Source: JBDLRH01 sp039800165
GTDB taxonomy: Bacteria > Pseudomonadota > Gammaproteobacteria > Burkholderiales > Burkholderiaceae_C
Direction: 5' to 3'
Length of the DNA stretch: 14,117 nt
Assembly: GCA_039800165.1 (NCBI GenBank)
Contig: JBDLRH010000007.1
Span: 1-14,117, forward strand
The position numbers and the translations under genes were made by a program. This document shows positions 6,303-12,514 of this stretch, in pieces. Position 1 is the stretch's first letter. Each line of letters starts with the position of its first letter. The notes under the pieces were generated by a model, which made no database searches, was not told where the DNA came from, and saw only the letters and a list, made by a program, of their open reading frames with translations.

Positions 6303-7170
6303 TTTTCGGATCGGTTTCCAGCTGCCAGTCGGCGGTGTCGTCCTGCGCCAGCCACTTGGCCATCTGCGGCAGCGCCTCGCGCAGGCTGGCGGCCAGGGTG
6401 TGCGGCGGATTGACGATGAACAGGCCGCTGGCCGGCAGGCCCTGGGCCCGCTTGCCCGACTTCACCGTGAGCGTGGCCCACAGCCAGGGCCGCTGCAGCC
6501 GGGTCGCCAGGGTGCGCAGGCGCCGCGGCAGGTCGTGCGCCTCGGGCCGCGCGATGATCGGATGCCACACCACATAGGTGCCGGTGGGAAAGCGCTTGAG
6601 TGCGTCCGCCATGAGCGTCTGCACCCGCGCGTAGTCGGTCTTGATCTCGTAGCTGGGGTCGATCAGCACCAGCGCGCGGCGCGAGGGCGGCGGCAGGAAC
6701 TTCTTCAGGTGCTCGAAGCCGTCTTCGCGCAGCACCGCCACCTGCCGCCCGGCCCGCAGGTCGGCCACATGGCGGTCCAGCGCGCGGGCGTCGGTCGGGT
6801 GCAGTTCGAACAGCTTCAGGCGATCGTGCCCGCGCACCAGCCGCTGCGCGATGAAGGGCGAACCGGGGTAGATACTGATGCGGCTGCGGTTGAAGCCGCG
6901 CACCACCTCCAGGTAGTCGGCCAGCGCCGGCGCCATGGTGGCCGCGGCGTCGGCAGGCAGGTCCAGCAATCGGCCGATGCCGTCAGCGGCCTCTCCGCTA
7001 GTGAGTGCTTGCTCTCCATCCAGCTTATACACGCCGGCGCCTGCATGGGTGTCGATGACCGCCAGCGCCGCGTCTTTTTGTATCAGGTAGCGCAGCAGCG
7101 CGATCCACGCGGTGTGCTTGAGCACGTCGGCATGGTTGCCGGCATGGAAGGCGTGGCGGTAGCTGAACAT
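6298..7170 (-). CDS. rlmJ: 23S rRNA (adenine-2030-N6)-methyltransferase RlmJ
   Basis: A 290-aa SAM-dependent enzyme that methylates A2030 of 23S rRNA (E. coli RlmJ about 280 aa). It starts with MFSYRHAFHAGNHADVLKH, the hallmark of the family. Other motifs: DTHAGAG at residues 40-46 (SAM loop), YPGSP 101-105, FELHP 121-125, DGFE 150-153 and IDPSYE 170-175, the N6-methyltransferase motif in DPSY rather than DPPY form. The ATG at 7170-7168 is where homology begins; the open frame upstream covers the antisense of rplM and is not coding. Its stop TAA falls in the paaA operator and no terminator is seen before the paa promoter, so some read-through into paaA is possible. It is divergent from rplM, 163 nt away. 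Confidence 0.95.
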   Translation of the reverse strand: MFSYRHAFHAGNHADVLKHTAWIALLRYLIQKDAALAVIDTHAGAGVYKLDGEQALTSGEAADGIGRLLDLPADAAATMAPALADYLEVVRGFNRSRISIYPGSPFIAQRLVRGHDRLKLFELHPTDARALDRHVADLRAGRQVAVLREDGFEHLKKFLPPPSRRALVLIDPSYEIKTDYARVQTLMADALKRFPTGTYVVWHPIIARPEAHDLPRRLRTLATRLQRPWLWATLTVKSGKRAQGLPASGLFIVNPPHTLAASLREALPQMAKWLAQDDTADWQLETDPKN

Positions 7171-7213
7171 GCGGCATGGTACCCGGCAGCCGCCGCAGCG
7201 GGGGCAGACTTCG

Positions 7214-7219
7214 TATAAT
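7214..7219 (+). promoter_or_regulatory. Consensus -10 box of the rplM-rpsI promoter
   Basis: A perfect TATAAT lies 115 nt before the rplM start, giving a transcription start near 7226. The -35 region at 17 nt spacing is poor (GC-rich), so an activator or a strong -10 alone must carry it. On the opposite strand CATTAT (7220-7215) overlaps the same bases and would give rlmJ a leader of about 38 nt, so the site could work in both directions; that half is inference. Confidence 0.6.
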
Positions 7220-7223
7220 GGCG

Positions 7224-7333
7224 GGCTTCGCAGCGATTTCATGGCCCCGCGGCGAAGCCATGTTGAACCACCTAAGAGGCGCCCACCAGAGGCGCACCGA
7301 CCGTGGAGTAGGGCCGGCAAACCAGGAAAACTC
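7224..7333 (+). promoter_or_regulatory. Structured 5' leader of rplM
   Basis: About 108 nt of untranslated leader precede rplM. It opens with GGCTTCGC (7224-7231), complementary to GCGAAGCC (7252-7259), an 8-bp stem at or next to the predicted transcript start. A direct repeat follows: AGAGGCGCCCACC (7275-7287) and AGAGGCGCACC (7288-7298). AGGAAAA (7324-7330) is the ribosome-binding site. In E. coli L13 represses its own mRNA through the leader; this leader could have such a role, but I cannot match it to a known L13 leader by eye. Confidence 0.45.
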
Positions 7334-7762
7334 ATGACTACGTTCAGCGCAAAACCCGCTGACGTGAAGCACGAGTGGTTTGTGATTGACGCGACCGACA
7401 AGGTCCTCGGACGGGTAGCCAGCGAAGTTGCCCTCCGTCTGCGCGGCAAGCACAAGGCCATTTACACGCCTCACGTCGATACCGGCGACTTCATCGTCGT
7501 CGTCAATGCAGCCAAGCTGCGCGTCACCGGCGCCAAGCCGCTTGACAAGATGTACTACCGCCACTCGGGCTTCCCGGGCGGCATCAAGGCCACCAACTTC
7601 CGCGACATGCAGGCCAAGCACCCCGGCCGCGCGCTCGAGAAGGCGGTCAAGGGCATGCTGCCCAAGGGCCCGCTGGGCTACGCCATGATCAAGAAGCTCA
7701 AGGTGTACGGCGGCGCAGAGCATCCGCACACCGCGCAGCAGCCCAAGCCGCTGGACATCTGA
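7334..7762 (+). CDS. rplM: 50S ribosomal protein L13
   Basis: A 142-aa protein, exactly the usual bacterial L13 length. It has KHEWFVIDATDKVLGRVAS (residues 12-30), GKHKAIYTPHVDTGDFIVVVNA, YYRHSGFPGG and the closing GPLGYAMIKKLKVYGGAEHPH. L13 is an early-assembling protein of the large subunit. The start ATG at 7334 has AGGAAAA upstream and leads directly into homology; the frame is open further upstream through the leader but without L13 likeness. It is first in the rplM-rpsI operon, 11 nt before rpsI. Confidence 0.99.
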   Translation: MTTFSAKPADVKHEWFVIDATDKVLGRVASEVALRLRGKHKAIYTPHVDTGDFIVVVNAAKLRVTGAKPLDKMYYRHSGFPGGIKATNFRDMQAKHPGRALEKAVKGMLPKGPLGYAMIKKLKVYGGAEHPHTAQQPKPLDI

Positions 7763-7773
7763 GGAGCCACACG

Positions 7774-8166
7774 ATGATTGGTGAATGGAACAACGGAACC
7801 GGCCGTCGCAAATCGAGCGTCGCGCGCGTGTTCCTGAAGAAGGGCTCCGGCAAGATCACGGTCAACGGCAAAGACATCCAGGAGTACTTTGGCCGCGAGA
7901 CCTCGATCATGATCGCCAAGCAGCCGCTGGTGCTGACCAACCATGTCGAGACCTTCGACATCCAGGTCAACGTGCACGGCGGCGGTGAATCCGGCCAGGC
8001 CGGTGCCACCCGCCACGGCATCACCCGCGCCCTGATCGACTACGACGCGAACCTCAAGCCCACCCTGAGCGCTGCCGGTTTCGTCACCCGCGACGCCCGC
8101 GAGGTGGAGCGCAAAAAAGTGGGTCTGCATTCGGCACGTCGCCGCAAGCAGTTCTCCAAGCGCTGA
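7774..8166 (+). CDS. rpsI: 30S ribosomal protein S9
   Basis: A 130-aa protein of standard length. It contains GTGRRKSSVARVFLKKGSG near the N-terminus, GGGESGQAGATRHGITRAL (the S9 signature) at about residues 69-87, and the basic C-terminal tail KKVGLHSARRRKQFSKR that reaches the P-site tRNA. GAGGAG at 7762-7767 is the ribosome-binding site. It is cotranscribed with rplM and followed 5 nt after the stop by a strong terminator. Confidence 0.99.
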   Translation: MIGEWNNGTGRRKSSVARVFLKKGSGKITVNGKDIQEYFGRETSIMIAKQPLVLTNHVETFDIQVNVHGGGESGQAGATRHGITRALIDYDANLKPTLSAAGFVTRDAREVERKKVGLHSARRRKQFSKR

Positions 8167-8170
8167 TGTC

Positions 8171-8199
8171 AAGACCGCCCTTCGGGGCGGTTTTGCTTT
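8171..8199 (+). terminator. Intrinsic terminator of rplM-rpsI
   Basis: ACCGCCC-TTCG-GGGCGGT (8174-8191) is a 7-bp GC-rich stem with the stable TTCG tetraloop, followed by TTT, GC and TTT. The A-rich 5' side (AAG) can pair with the T run, so it may also work weakly in the reverse direction. Confidence 0.88.
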
Positions 8200-8230
8200 G
8201 GTGCGCTCCCCTCATCCGCTTGCCCGCCCC

Positions 8231-8938
8231 ATGCGCCTGAAGCTCCTGCGCCGCCGGCTGACCATCAGCGCGCCACGCATGGCGGTGCGCAGTGCGCTGC
8301 CCTGGCCGCTGCGCTGGGTGCTGATGGCAGTGGTGCTGGGCTTTTGCGCGGCGATTGCGCTGTGGGCCTTCGAGCTCGGCAAGGACCTGGCGGGCATCGA
8401 CGACGGTGCGCGTGACGAACTCGTGCAGTTGCAGGGCCAGGTGGCCACGCTGCGCGCTGAGCGCGACAAGGCACGCTCGCAGGCCGACACCGCCGCCAGC
8501 CTGCTGACGATGGAGAAGGCCGCGCAGGACAAGCTGGCCGCGCAGGTGCGCCAGCTGCAAGACGAGAACCGCTCGCTGCGCGACGACCTCGGCTTTTTCG
8601 AGCGGCTGATTCCGTCCAGCGGCACGCCGGGCGTGGCGGTGCGCGGCCTGCAGGCCGAGCTGGTGACGCCGCAGCAGCTCAAGTGGCAGGTGCTGGTGAT
8701 GCAGTCAGCACGCAGCCCGGCCGAGTTCAACGGCCGGCTCGAACTGGTGCTGTCGGGCACGCAGGCCGGCAAGCCCTGGACGCAGGCGCTGCCCGCCGGC
8801 CCCGAGGCGCTGCAATTGCGCCAGTACCGCCGCATCGACGGCGTGGTCGACCTGCCGGCGCAGGTCGTGGTAAAAAACCTGACGGTGCGCGTGCTCGAAG
8901 GCAGCGCCGTCCGCGCGGTGCAGAGCATCCGGCTCTGA
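8231..8938 (+). CDS. Membrane-anchored coiled-coil protein, DUF6776-like
   Basis: A 235-aa protein without known function; I recall this family (DUF6776) next to bactofilin and rpsI in Burkholderiales. The N-terminus MRLKLLRRRL is basic, followed by one hydrophobic segment at about residues 27-47 (LRWVLMAVVLGFCAAIALWAF). A heptad-like coiled coil runs from about 60 to 125 (ELVQLQGQVATLRAERDKAR and onward). The C-terminal half is a globular beta-rich part (QLKWQVLVMQS, LELVLSG, LPAQVVVKNLTVRVLEG), presumably periplasmic. The ATG at 8231 is preferred over a TTG inside the terminator and over an internal ATG at 8279, because the segment from MRLKLL fits the family. The ribosome-binding site is weak. 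It precedes the bactofilin gene by 48 nt and may share its transcript. Confidence 0.8.
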   Translation: MRLKLLRRRLTISAPRMAVRSALPWPLRWVLMAVVLGFCAAIALWAFELGKDLAGIDDGARDELVQLQGQVATLRAERDKARSQADTAASLLTMEKAAQDKLAAQVRQLQDENRSLRDDLGFFERLIPSSGTPGVAVRGLQAELVTPQQLKWQVLVMQSARSPAEFNGRLELVLSGTQAGKPWTQALPAGPEALQLRQYRRIDGVVDLPAQVVVKNLTVRVLEGSAVRAVQSIRL

Positions 8939-8986
8939 CCCTACCGCCTGCAGCATCCGCTGGCAGCCATCGCATCAGGAGTCACC

Positions 8987-9376
8987 ATGTTCGGCAAGAA
9001 GTCCCAGCCCGCCATCAAGAGCCTGATCGGCCCGGGCAGCCGCATCGACGGCGACCTGTCGTTCTAGGACGGCCTGCGCATCGACGGCGTGGTGGCCGGC
9101 CACATCCGCGCCAACCCCGACCGGCCCAGCCTGCTGGTGATCTCCGAATCGGCCACGGTGCAAGGCCAGATCGAGGCCGACCATGTGGTGATCAATGGCC
9201 ACGTGATCGGGCCGGTGCACAGCCGCAGCCTGCTGGAACTGCAACCCAAGGCGCGCATCGAGGGCGATGTGCACTACGCCGCCCTCGAAATGCACCAGGG
9301 TGCCCTCATCTCCGGACAGATGAAGCCGTCGGACACCGAAAAGCCCCTACTGACGCTGGCGGCAAACAACCGCTGA
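8987..9376 (+). pseudogene. Bactofilin gene interrupted by an in-frame amber codon
   Basis: From ATG 8987 (AGGAG at 8977-8981) the frame reads MFGKKSQPAIKSLIGPGS, a typical bactofilin start. At codon 27 (9065-9067) it meets TAG, then continues without other damage as DGLRIDGVVAGHIRA to TGA at 9374-9376. The whole frame is 129 codons, normal for bactofilins (polymerising beta-helix cytoskeletal proteins at the inner membrane, linked to cell shape and wall synthesis). The rungs RIDGDLSF/DGLRIDGVVAG/ESATVQGQIEA/KARIEGDVHY are clear. Possible explanations are a recent nonsense mutation, a base-call error (one change from Ser TCG, Glu GAG, Lys AAG, Gln CAG, Tyr TAC or others), amber suppression, or a restart at GTG 9089 giving 95 residues without its own ribosome-binding site. 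Confidence 0.85.
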
Positions 9377-9431
9377 AGCGGATTTCCGACCGAATCGCTG
9401 TACTATTACGGCCCCTTTGAAGGAACTTGCC

Positions 9432-9806
9432 ATGAGTGCCCTTGCCCAAACCACCGCAGAAGCCGCACCCCAGATGCCCGATCCGCTGCTGTTCACCGAC
9501 AGCGCGGCGGCCAAGGTGGCTGACCTGATCGCAGAGGAGGGCAACCCCGAGCTCAAGCTGCGCGTGTTCGTGCAGGGCGGCGGCTGCTCCGGCTTCCAGT
9601 ACGGCTTCACCTTTGACGAGATCGCCAACGACGACGATACGGTGATGACGAAGAACGGCGTCTCGCTGCTGATCGATGCGATGAGCTACCAGTACCTGGT
9701 GGGCGCCGAGATCGACTACAAGGAAGACCTGCAGGGCGCGCAGTTCGTCATCAAGAACCCGAACGCCACCACCACCTGCGGCTGCGGATCGAGCTTCTCG
9801 GTCTGA
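9432..9806 (+). CDS. erpA: Iron-sulfur cluster insertion protein ErpA
   Basis: A 124-aa A-type carrier that delivers [4Fe-4S] or [2Fe-2S] clusters to apo-proteins in the cytoplasm. The three conserved cysteines are present: Cys52 in QGGGCSGFQYGF (49-60) and Cys116 and Cys118 in TCGCGSSFSV (115-124). DYKEDLQGAQFVIKNPNA matches ErpA more than IscA. ATG 9432 is preferred over an upstream in-frame start at 9417 because AAGGAA (9420-9425) fits as ribosome-binding site and MSALAQTT is a family-like start. It begins 55 nt after the bactofilin frame; TACTAT at 9401-9406 is a weak candidate -10 box of its own. It converges on anmK, with only 23 nt between the stops. Confidence 0.95.
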   Translation: MSALAQTTAEAAPQMPDPLLFTDSAAAKVADLIAEEGNPELKLRVFVQGGGCSGFQYGFTFDEIANDDDTVMTKNGVSLLIDAMSYQYLVGAEIDYKEDLQGAQFVIKNPNATTTCGCGSSFSV

Positions 9807-9823
9807 CGCAGCACCCCGCGGCG

Positions 9824-9839
9824 CCCGGCTCAAGCCGGG
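9824..9839. terminator. Hairpin between convergent erpA and anmK
   Basis: CCCGGC-TCAA-GCCGGG (6-bp stem, 4-nt loop) lies at the junction of the two convergent genes and covers the anmK stop codon. It has no T run on either strand, so its terminator role is uncertain. A second, stronger hairpin is at 9856-9878. Confidence 0.4.
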
Positions 9840-10948
9840 TAGATCGCACCCAGCACACGGGCGCCTCGGGCGCCCGTGGTGCTTTGCAGGTCCAGCGCCT
9901 CGCCCTTCAGCGCGGCGCGCGCCAGCCACGCAAAGGCCGCGGCCTCCACCTGCTGCGGCGGCAGGCCACGCTGCGCTGACGAGACCACGTGCACCCCCGG
10001 CAGGGCCGCCTGCAGGCGGCGCATCAGGTGCGCATTGAAGGCGCCGCCGCCACACACCACCAGCTCGCGCGCGTCGGGCGCGGCACGCTTGAGGTCGGCC
10101 GCGCAGGCGCGGGCGGTCAGCTCGGCCAGCGTTGCCTGCACATCCTGCGGGCGCAGCGCGGTGGCCCCACCCGCCCCACCCACCAGATGCGCGTCCAGCC
10201 AAGCGGCGTGGAACAGTTCGCGCCCGGTGCTCTTGGGTGGCGGTGCAGCAAAGAAGGGCTCGGCCAGCAGCGCGGCCAGCAGAGGCTCGTTCACCTGCCC
10301 GGATGCGGCCCAGGCGCCATCGCGGTCGAAGGGCTGGCCGGTGTGGCGCTCGCACCAGCCGTCCATGAGTGCGTTGGCCGGCCCGCAGTCAAAACCGCTG
10401 AGGGGCCGCCCGTGCGCCAGCACCGTGAGGTTGGCGATCCCGCCCAGGTTGAGCACGCCCACCGCGTGCCCGGCCGCACCGAAGAAGGCGCGATGGAAGA
10501 ACGGCGCCAGCGGCGCGCCCTGGCCACCGGCAGCCACATCGCGGCTGCGGAAGTCGGCCACCACGCAGATGCCCGAAAGCTCGGCCAGCAGCGCCGGCGC
10601 GTTGAGCTGCAGCGTGTAGCCGGTGCCGTCGTGCCGGCCGGGCTGATGCCGCACTGTCTGGCCGTGCGCGCCGATGGCGGCGATGTCGCTGGCGCGCAGG
10701 CCGGCTTGCGTCAGCAGCATCTGCACCACGTCGGCGTAGCGGCGCGCCAGCGCATTGGCGCAAAGGGCCGCGCGGTGCAGCTCGTCGGCGCCGCTGCGGT
10801 TGAGCGCCAGCAGCCCGGCGCGCAGCGCGGCATCCAAGGGCAGTGCTGCATGCGCCAGCACCTCGGGTCGGACATCGAGGCGGGCGATCACGCCATCGAC
10901 GCCGTCCAGCGAGGTGCCGGACATCAGGCCGATGAAGAGGTCCGACAT
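9830..10948 (-). CDS. anmK: Anhydro-N-acetylmuramic acid kinase
   Basis: A 372-aa kinase of the ASKHA fold that converts 1,6-anhydroMurNAc to MurNAc-6-phosphate with ring opening, recycling cell wall sugar in the cytoplasm. Motifs: GLMSGTSLDGVDG at residues 7-19 (phosphate loop), GAHGQTVRH at 93-101, DFRSRDVAAGGQGAPLAP at 132-149, LNLGGIANLT at 166-175, GFDCGPANALMD at 185-196 with the catalytic-type Asp187, and CGGGAFN at 299-305. Length equals the family norm (about 370 aa). The ATG at 10948-10946 gives the standard MSDLFIGLMSG start; a TTG seven codons upstream is less likely. It follows the M23 peptidase gene by 57 nt on the same strand, so both wall genes are probably co-transcribed. Confidence 0.96.
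   Translation of the reverse strand: MSDLFIGLMSGTSLDGVDGVIARLDVRPEVLAHAALPLDAALRAGLLALNRSGADELHRAALCANALARRYADVVQMLLTQAGLRASDIAAIGAHGQTVRHQPGRHDGTGYTLQLNAPALLAELSGICVVADFRSRDVAAGGQGAPLAPFFHRAFFGAAGHAVGVLNLGGIANLTVLAHGRPLSGFDCGPANALMDGWCERHTGQPFDRDGAWAASGQVNEPLLAALLAEPFFAAPPPKSTGRELFHAAWLDAHLVGGAGGATALRPQDVQATLAELTARACAADLKRAAPDARELVVCGGGAFNAHLMRRLQAALPGVHVVSSAQRGLPPQQVEAAAFAWLARAALKGEALDLQSTTGARGARVLGAIYPA
9856..9878. other. Perfect 10-bp hairpin within the anmK 3' end
   Basis: CACGGGCGCC-TCG-GGCGCCCGTG is a perfect 10-bp stem with a 3-nt loop, encoding part of the anmK C-terminal tail (TTGARGARV) on the - strand. Seen from erpA it is 50 nt past the stop, where it could form an mRNA 3' end structure. 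There is no T run. The protein segment it encodes is poorly conserved, so the DNA or RNA structure could be what is retained. Confidence 0.5.
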
Positions 10949-11005
10949 GAACCCGGGGTGTGTGCGCAAGGACGGGGCCGGGCAGCGTGTGCCGCGCCCG
11001 GCGGC

Positions 11006-12373
11006 TTACTCGACCGAGGCGAACTGCACGCTGGCAGCCGATGCCAGCGCGGTGCGCTGGCCCTGCGCAGCGGCATCGAAGGCCGGGCGTGCGGCGGCGG
11101 ACACCGGCACGGCCTCGGCCTGACGCGCGATCGTCATCGGGTCCTGGTGGCGGCCGTTGACGCGGAACTCGAAATGCAGGTGCGGGCCGGTGGCCCAGCC
11201 GGTGGCGCCCACCGCGCCGATGTTCTGGCCCTGGCTCACGCTCTGGCCCTTGCGCACGTTGATCTTGCTGAGGTGCGCGTACACCGTGGTGTGGTTGTTG
11301 GCATGGCGCACGTACACCACGTTGCCAAAGCCGCCCTGCGCGCCGGCGAACTCGACCACGCCGTCGCCGACCACCCGCACCGGCGTGCCGGTGGGTGCGG
11401 CGTAGTCCACGCCCAGATGCGCCCGCCAGGTTTGCAGGATCGGGTGGAAGCGCATCTTGAAGCCGCTGCTCACGCGCGAAAACTCCAGCGGCGAGGCCAG
11501 GTAGGCGCGGCGCAGGCTCTGGCCGTCGAGCGTGTAGTAGCCGCCCTTCTTGCCGGGCTCCTGGAACCACATCGCCTGGTAGGTCTTGCCGTTGTTCACG
11601 AACTCGGCCGACAGCACGCGGCCTGCACGCAGCGGCTCGCCATCGGCCTCGAGCGTCTCGTAGACCACGCTGAAGCGGTCGCCCTTGCGCAGCGCGCGAT
11701 GGAAGTCGATGTCGCCGGAGAAGATTTCGGCCAGCTGCACCGCCACCGAGTCGGGGATGCGCGACTCGTCGGTGGCTGCAAACAGCGAGGTGCGGATGGT
11801 GCCGCTGCCGATTTGCACCGATGCCGTCAGCGGCGCGACCTCCAGGCGGGTGTTGAAGCCCGAGGTGAGGCTGTCGCCATTGCGCTCGAAGACCCAGCGG
11901 CGGAACTGGCGCGAATCGTCGTCGATCAGGCTGCGCACGCTCAGGCGCAGCAGGCGGTTGCTGTCGTCGGCTTCGGCGGTGACGGTGCGGCCCTGTCGGC
12001 CCAGCACCTGGGTGCGAAAGCCCGGGTCGGCGCGCAGCACGGCGGCCGCCTGCAGGTCGGCGATGCCCAGGCGGCGCAGCAGGGTGTCGGCGGTGTCGGT
12101 AGAGCGCACCACATCAAAGCGATGCAGGCGCAGCGAGTGCGATTCCAGCGCGTCGATCTGGCCTTGCAGCGGCAGCGGCTCGACCGCCTCCACCACGGTG
12201 CGCACCGGCATCAGCGCGGCGTCGGGCGCGTAGTTGGCAACCGCGAAGGCAACCGATCCACCGAACGCGAGGAAGGAGGCCACGGCAGCCGCGACGCGGC
12301 GCGGATGGCGGCGCAGCGTCGCGCCCATGCGCGACACGGCATCGATTCCGGCAGCTGTCCAGGCGTCGGTCAC
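11006..12373 (-). CDS. M23 family peptidoglycan endopeptidase, membrane-anchored
   Basis: A 455-aa LytM-type metallopeptidase expected to cut peptidoglycan cross-links in the periplasm. A basic N-terminus (TLRRHPRR) leads into one hydrophobic segment at about residues 27-46, a signal anchor. Next come an OapA/Csd3-like region (about 80-290, SLIDDDSRQFR, GDIDFHRALRKGDRFSVVYE) and the M23 domain: RFHPIL (308-313), HLGVD with zinc ligands His319 and Asp323, YAH with His367, and HLHFE with His398 and His400. All four expected catalytic or zinc positions are present, so it should be active. GTG 12373 is chosen as start (GAGGGAC about 8 nt upstream; peptide MTDAWTAAGIDAVSRMG); the longer open frame upstream overlaps tyrS and is not coding. 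It is upstream of anmK and divergent from tyrS. Confidence 0.92.
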   Translation of the reverse strand: MTDAWTAAGIDAVSRMGATLRRHPRRVAAAVASFLAFGGSVAFAVANYAPDAALMPVRTVVEAVEPLPLQGQIDALESHSLRLHRFDVVRSTDTADTLLRRLGIADLQAAAVLRADPGFRTQVLGRQGRTVTAEADDSNRLLRLSVRSLIDDDSRQFRRWVFERNGDSLTSGFNTRLEVAPLTASVQIGSGTIRTSLFAATDESRIPDSVAVQLAEIFSGDIDFHRALRKGDRFSVVYETLEADGEPLRAGRVLSAEFVNNGKTYQAMWFQEPGKKGGYYTLDGQSLRRAYLASPLEFSRVSSGFKMRFHPILQTWRAHLGVDYAAPTGTPVRVVGDGVVEFAGAQGGFGNVVYVRHANNHTTVYAHLSKINVRKGQSVSQGQNIGAVGATGWATGPHLHFEFRVNGRHQDPMTIARQAEAVPVSAAARPAFDAAAQGQRTALASAASVQFASVE

Positions 12374-12442
12374 TCGCGGTCCCTCGTGTGCATCGTCGTC
12401 GTCGCGCTGCCCGGTCGGGCCGGCAGCGCGGGTGGCGCCTTC

Positions 12443-12448
12443 TACAAT
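12443..12448 (+). promoter_or_regulatory. Possible -10 box for tyrS
   Basis: TACAAT (5 of 6 match) gives a predicted start near 12455 and a leader of about 60 nt. No clear -35 box is present at 17 nt spacing. I see no T-box-like structure, which fits a proteobacterium. Confidence 0.35.
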
Positions 12449-12469
12449 CCGGCGCTTCGAAAGGCGGTG

Positions 12470-12475
12470 AGTATA
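12470..12475 (-). promoter_or_regulatory. Possible -10 box for the M23 peptidase-anmK transcript
   Basis: On the - strand TATACT (5 of 6) lies 97-102 nt ahead of the peptidase GTG. It is close to the tyrS -10 candidate on the other strand, so the two promoters would overlap and compete. The -35 region is poor. Inference only. Confidence 0.28.
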
Positions 12476-12478
12476 GCC

Positions 12479-12514
12479 ATGGGGACGGCGCCGCGGCTCT
12501 GGACAAAACCCTGA
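12479..12514 (+). CDS. 11-aa upstream ORF overlapping the tyrS start
   Basis: ATG 12479 opens a short frame MGTAPRLWTKP whose TGA (12512-12514) shares one base with the tyrS ATG (TGATG). AAGGCGGTGAG at 12461-12471 could serve as its ribosome-binding site, while tyrS itself has only a weak one (CTGGACAAAA). This arrangement fits translational coupling. It contains no tyrosine codon, so classic tyrosine attenuation is not supported. It may be chance; no family can be assigned to 11 residues. Confidence 0.3.
   Translation: MGTAPRLWTKP

Noticed and set aside
9065..9067. TAG in the bactofilin read as pyrrolysine
   Set aside because: Pyrrolysine decoding is not expected in Burkholderiales, and no pyl genes or reason for Pyl in a bactofilin are seen.
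12374..12513. T-box riboswitch ahead of tyrS
   Set aside because: There is no T-box sequence and no antiterminator/terminator pair; T-boxes are essentially absent from betaproteobacteria.
9989..12514. An 841-codon open frame on the + strand across anmK and the M23 gene
   Set aside because: It is antisense to two clear genes, is very rich in Arg, His, Gln, Ala and Gly, and has no family likeness. Long antisense frames are normal in DNA with GC-rich third positions.
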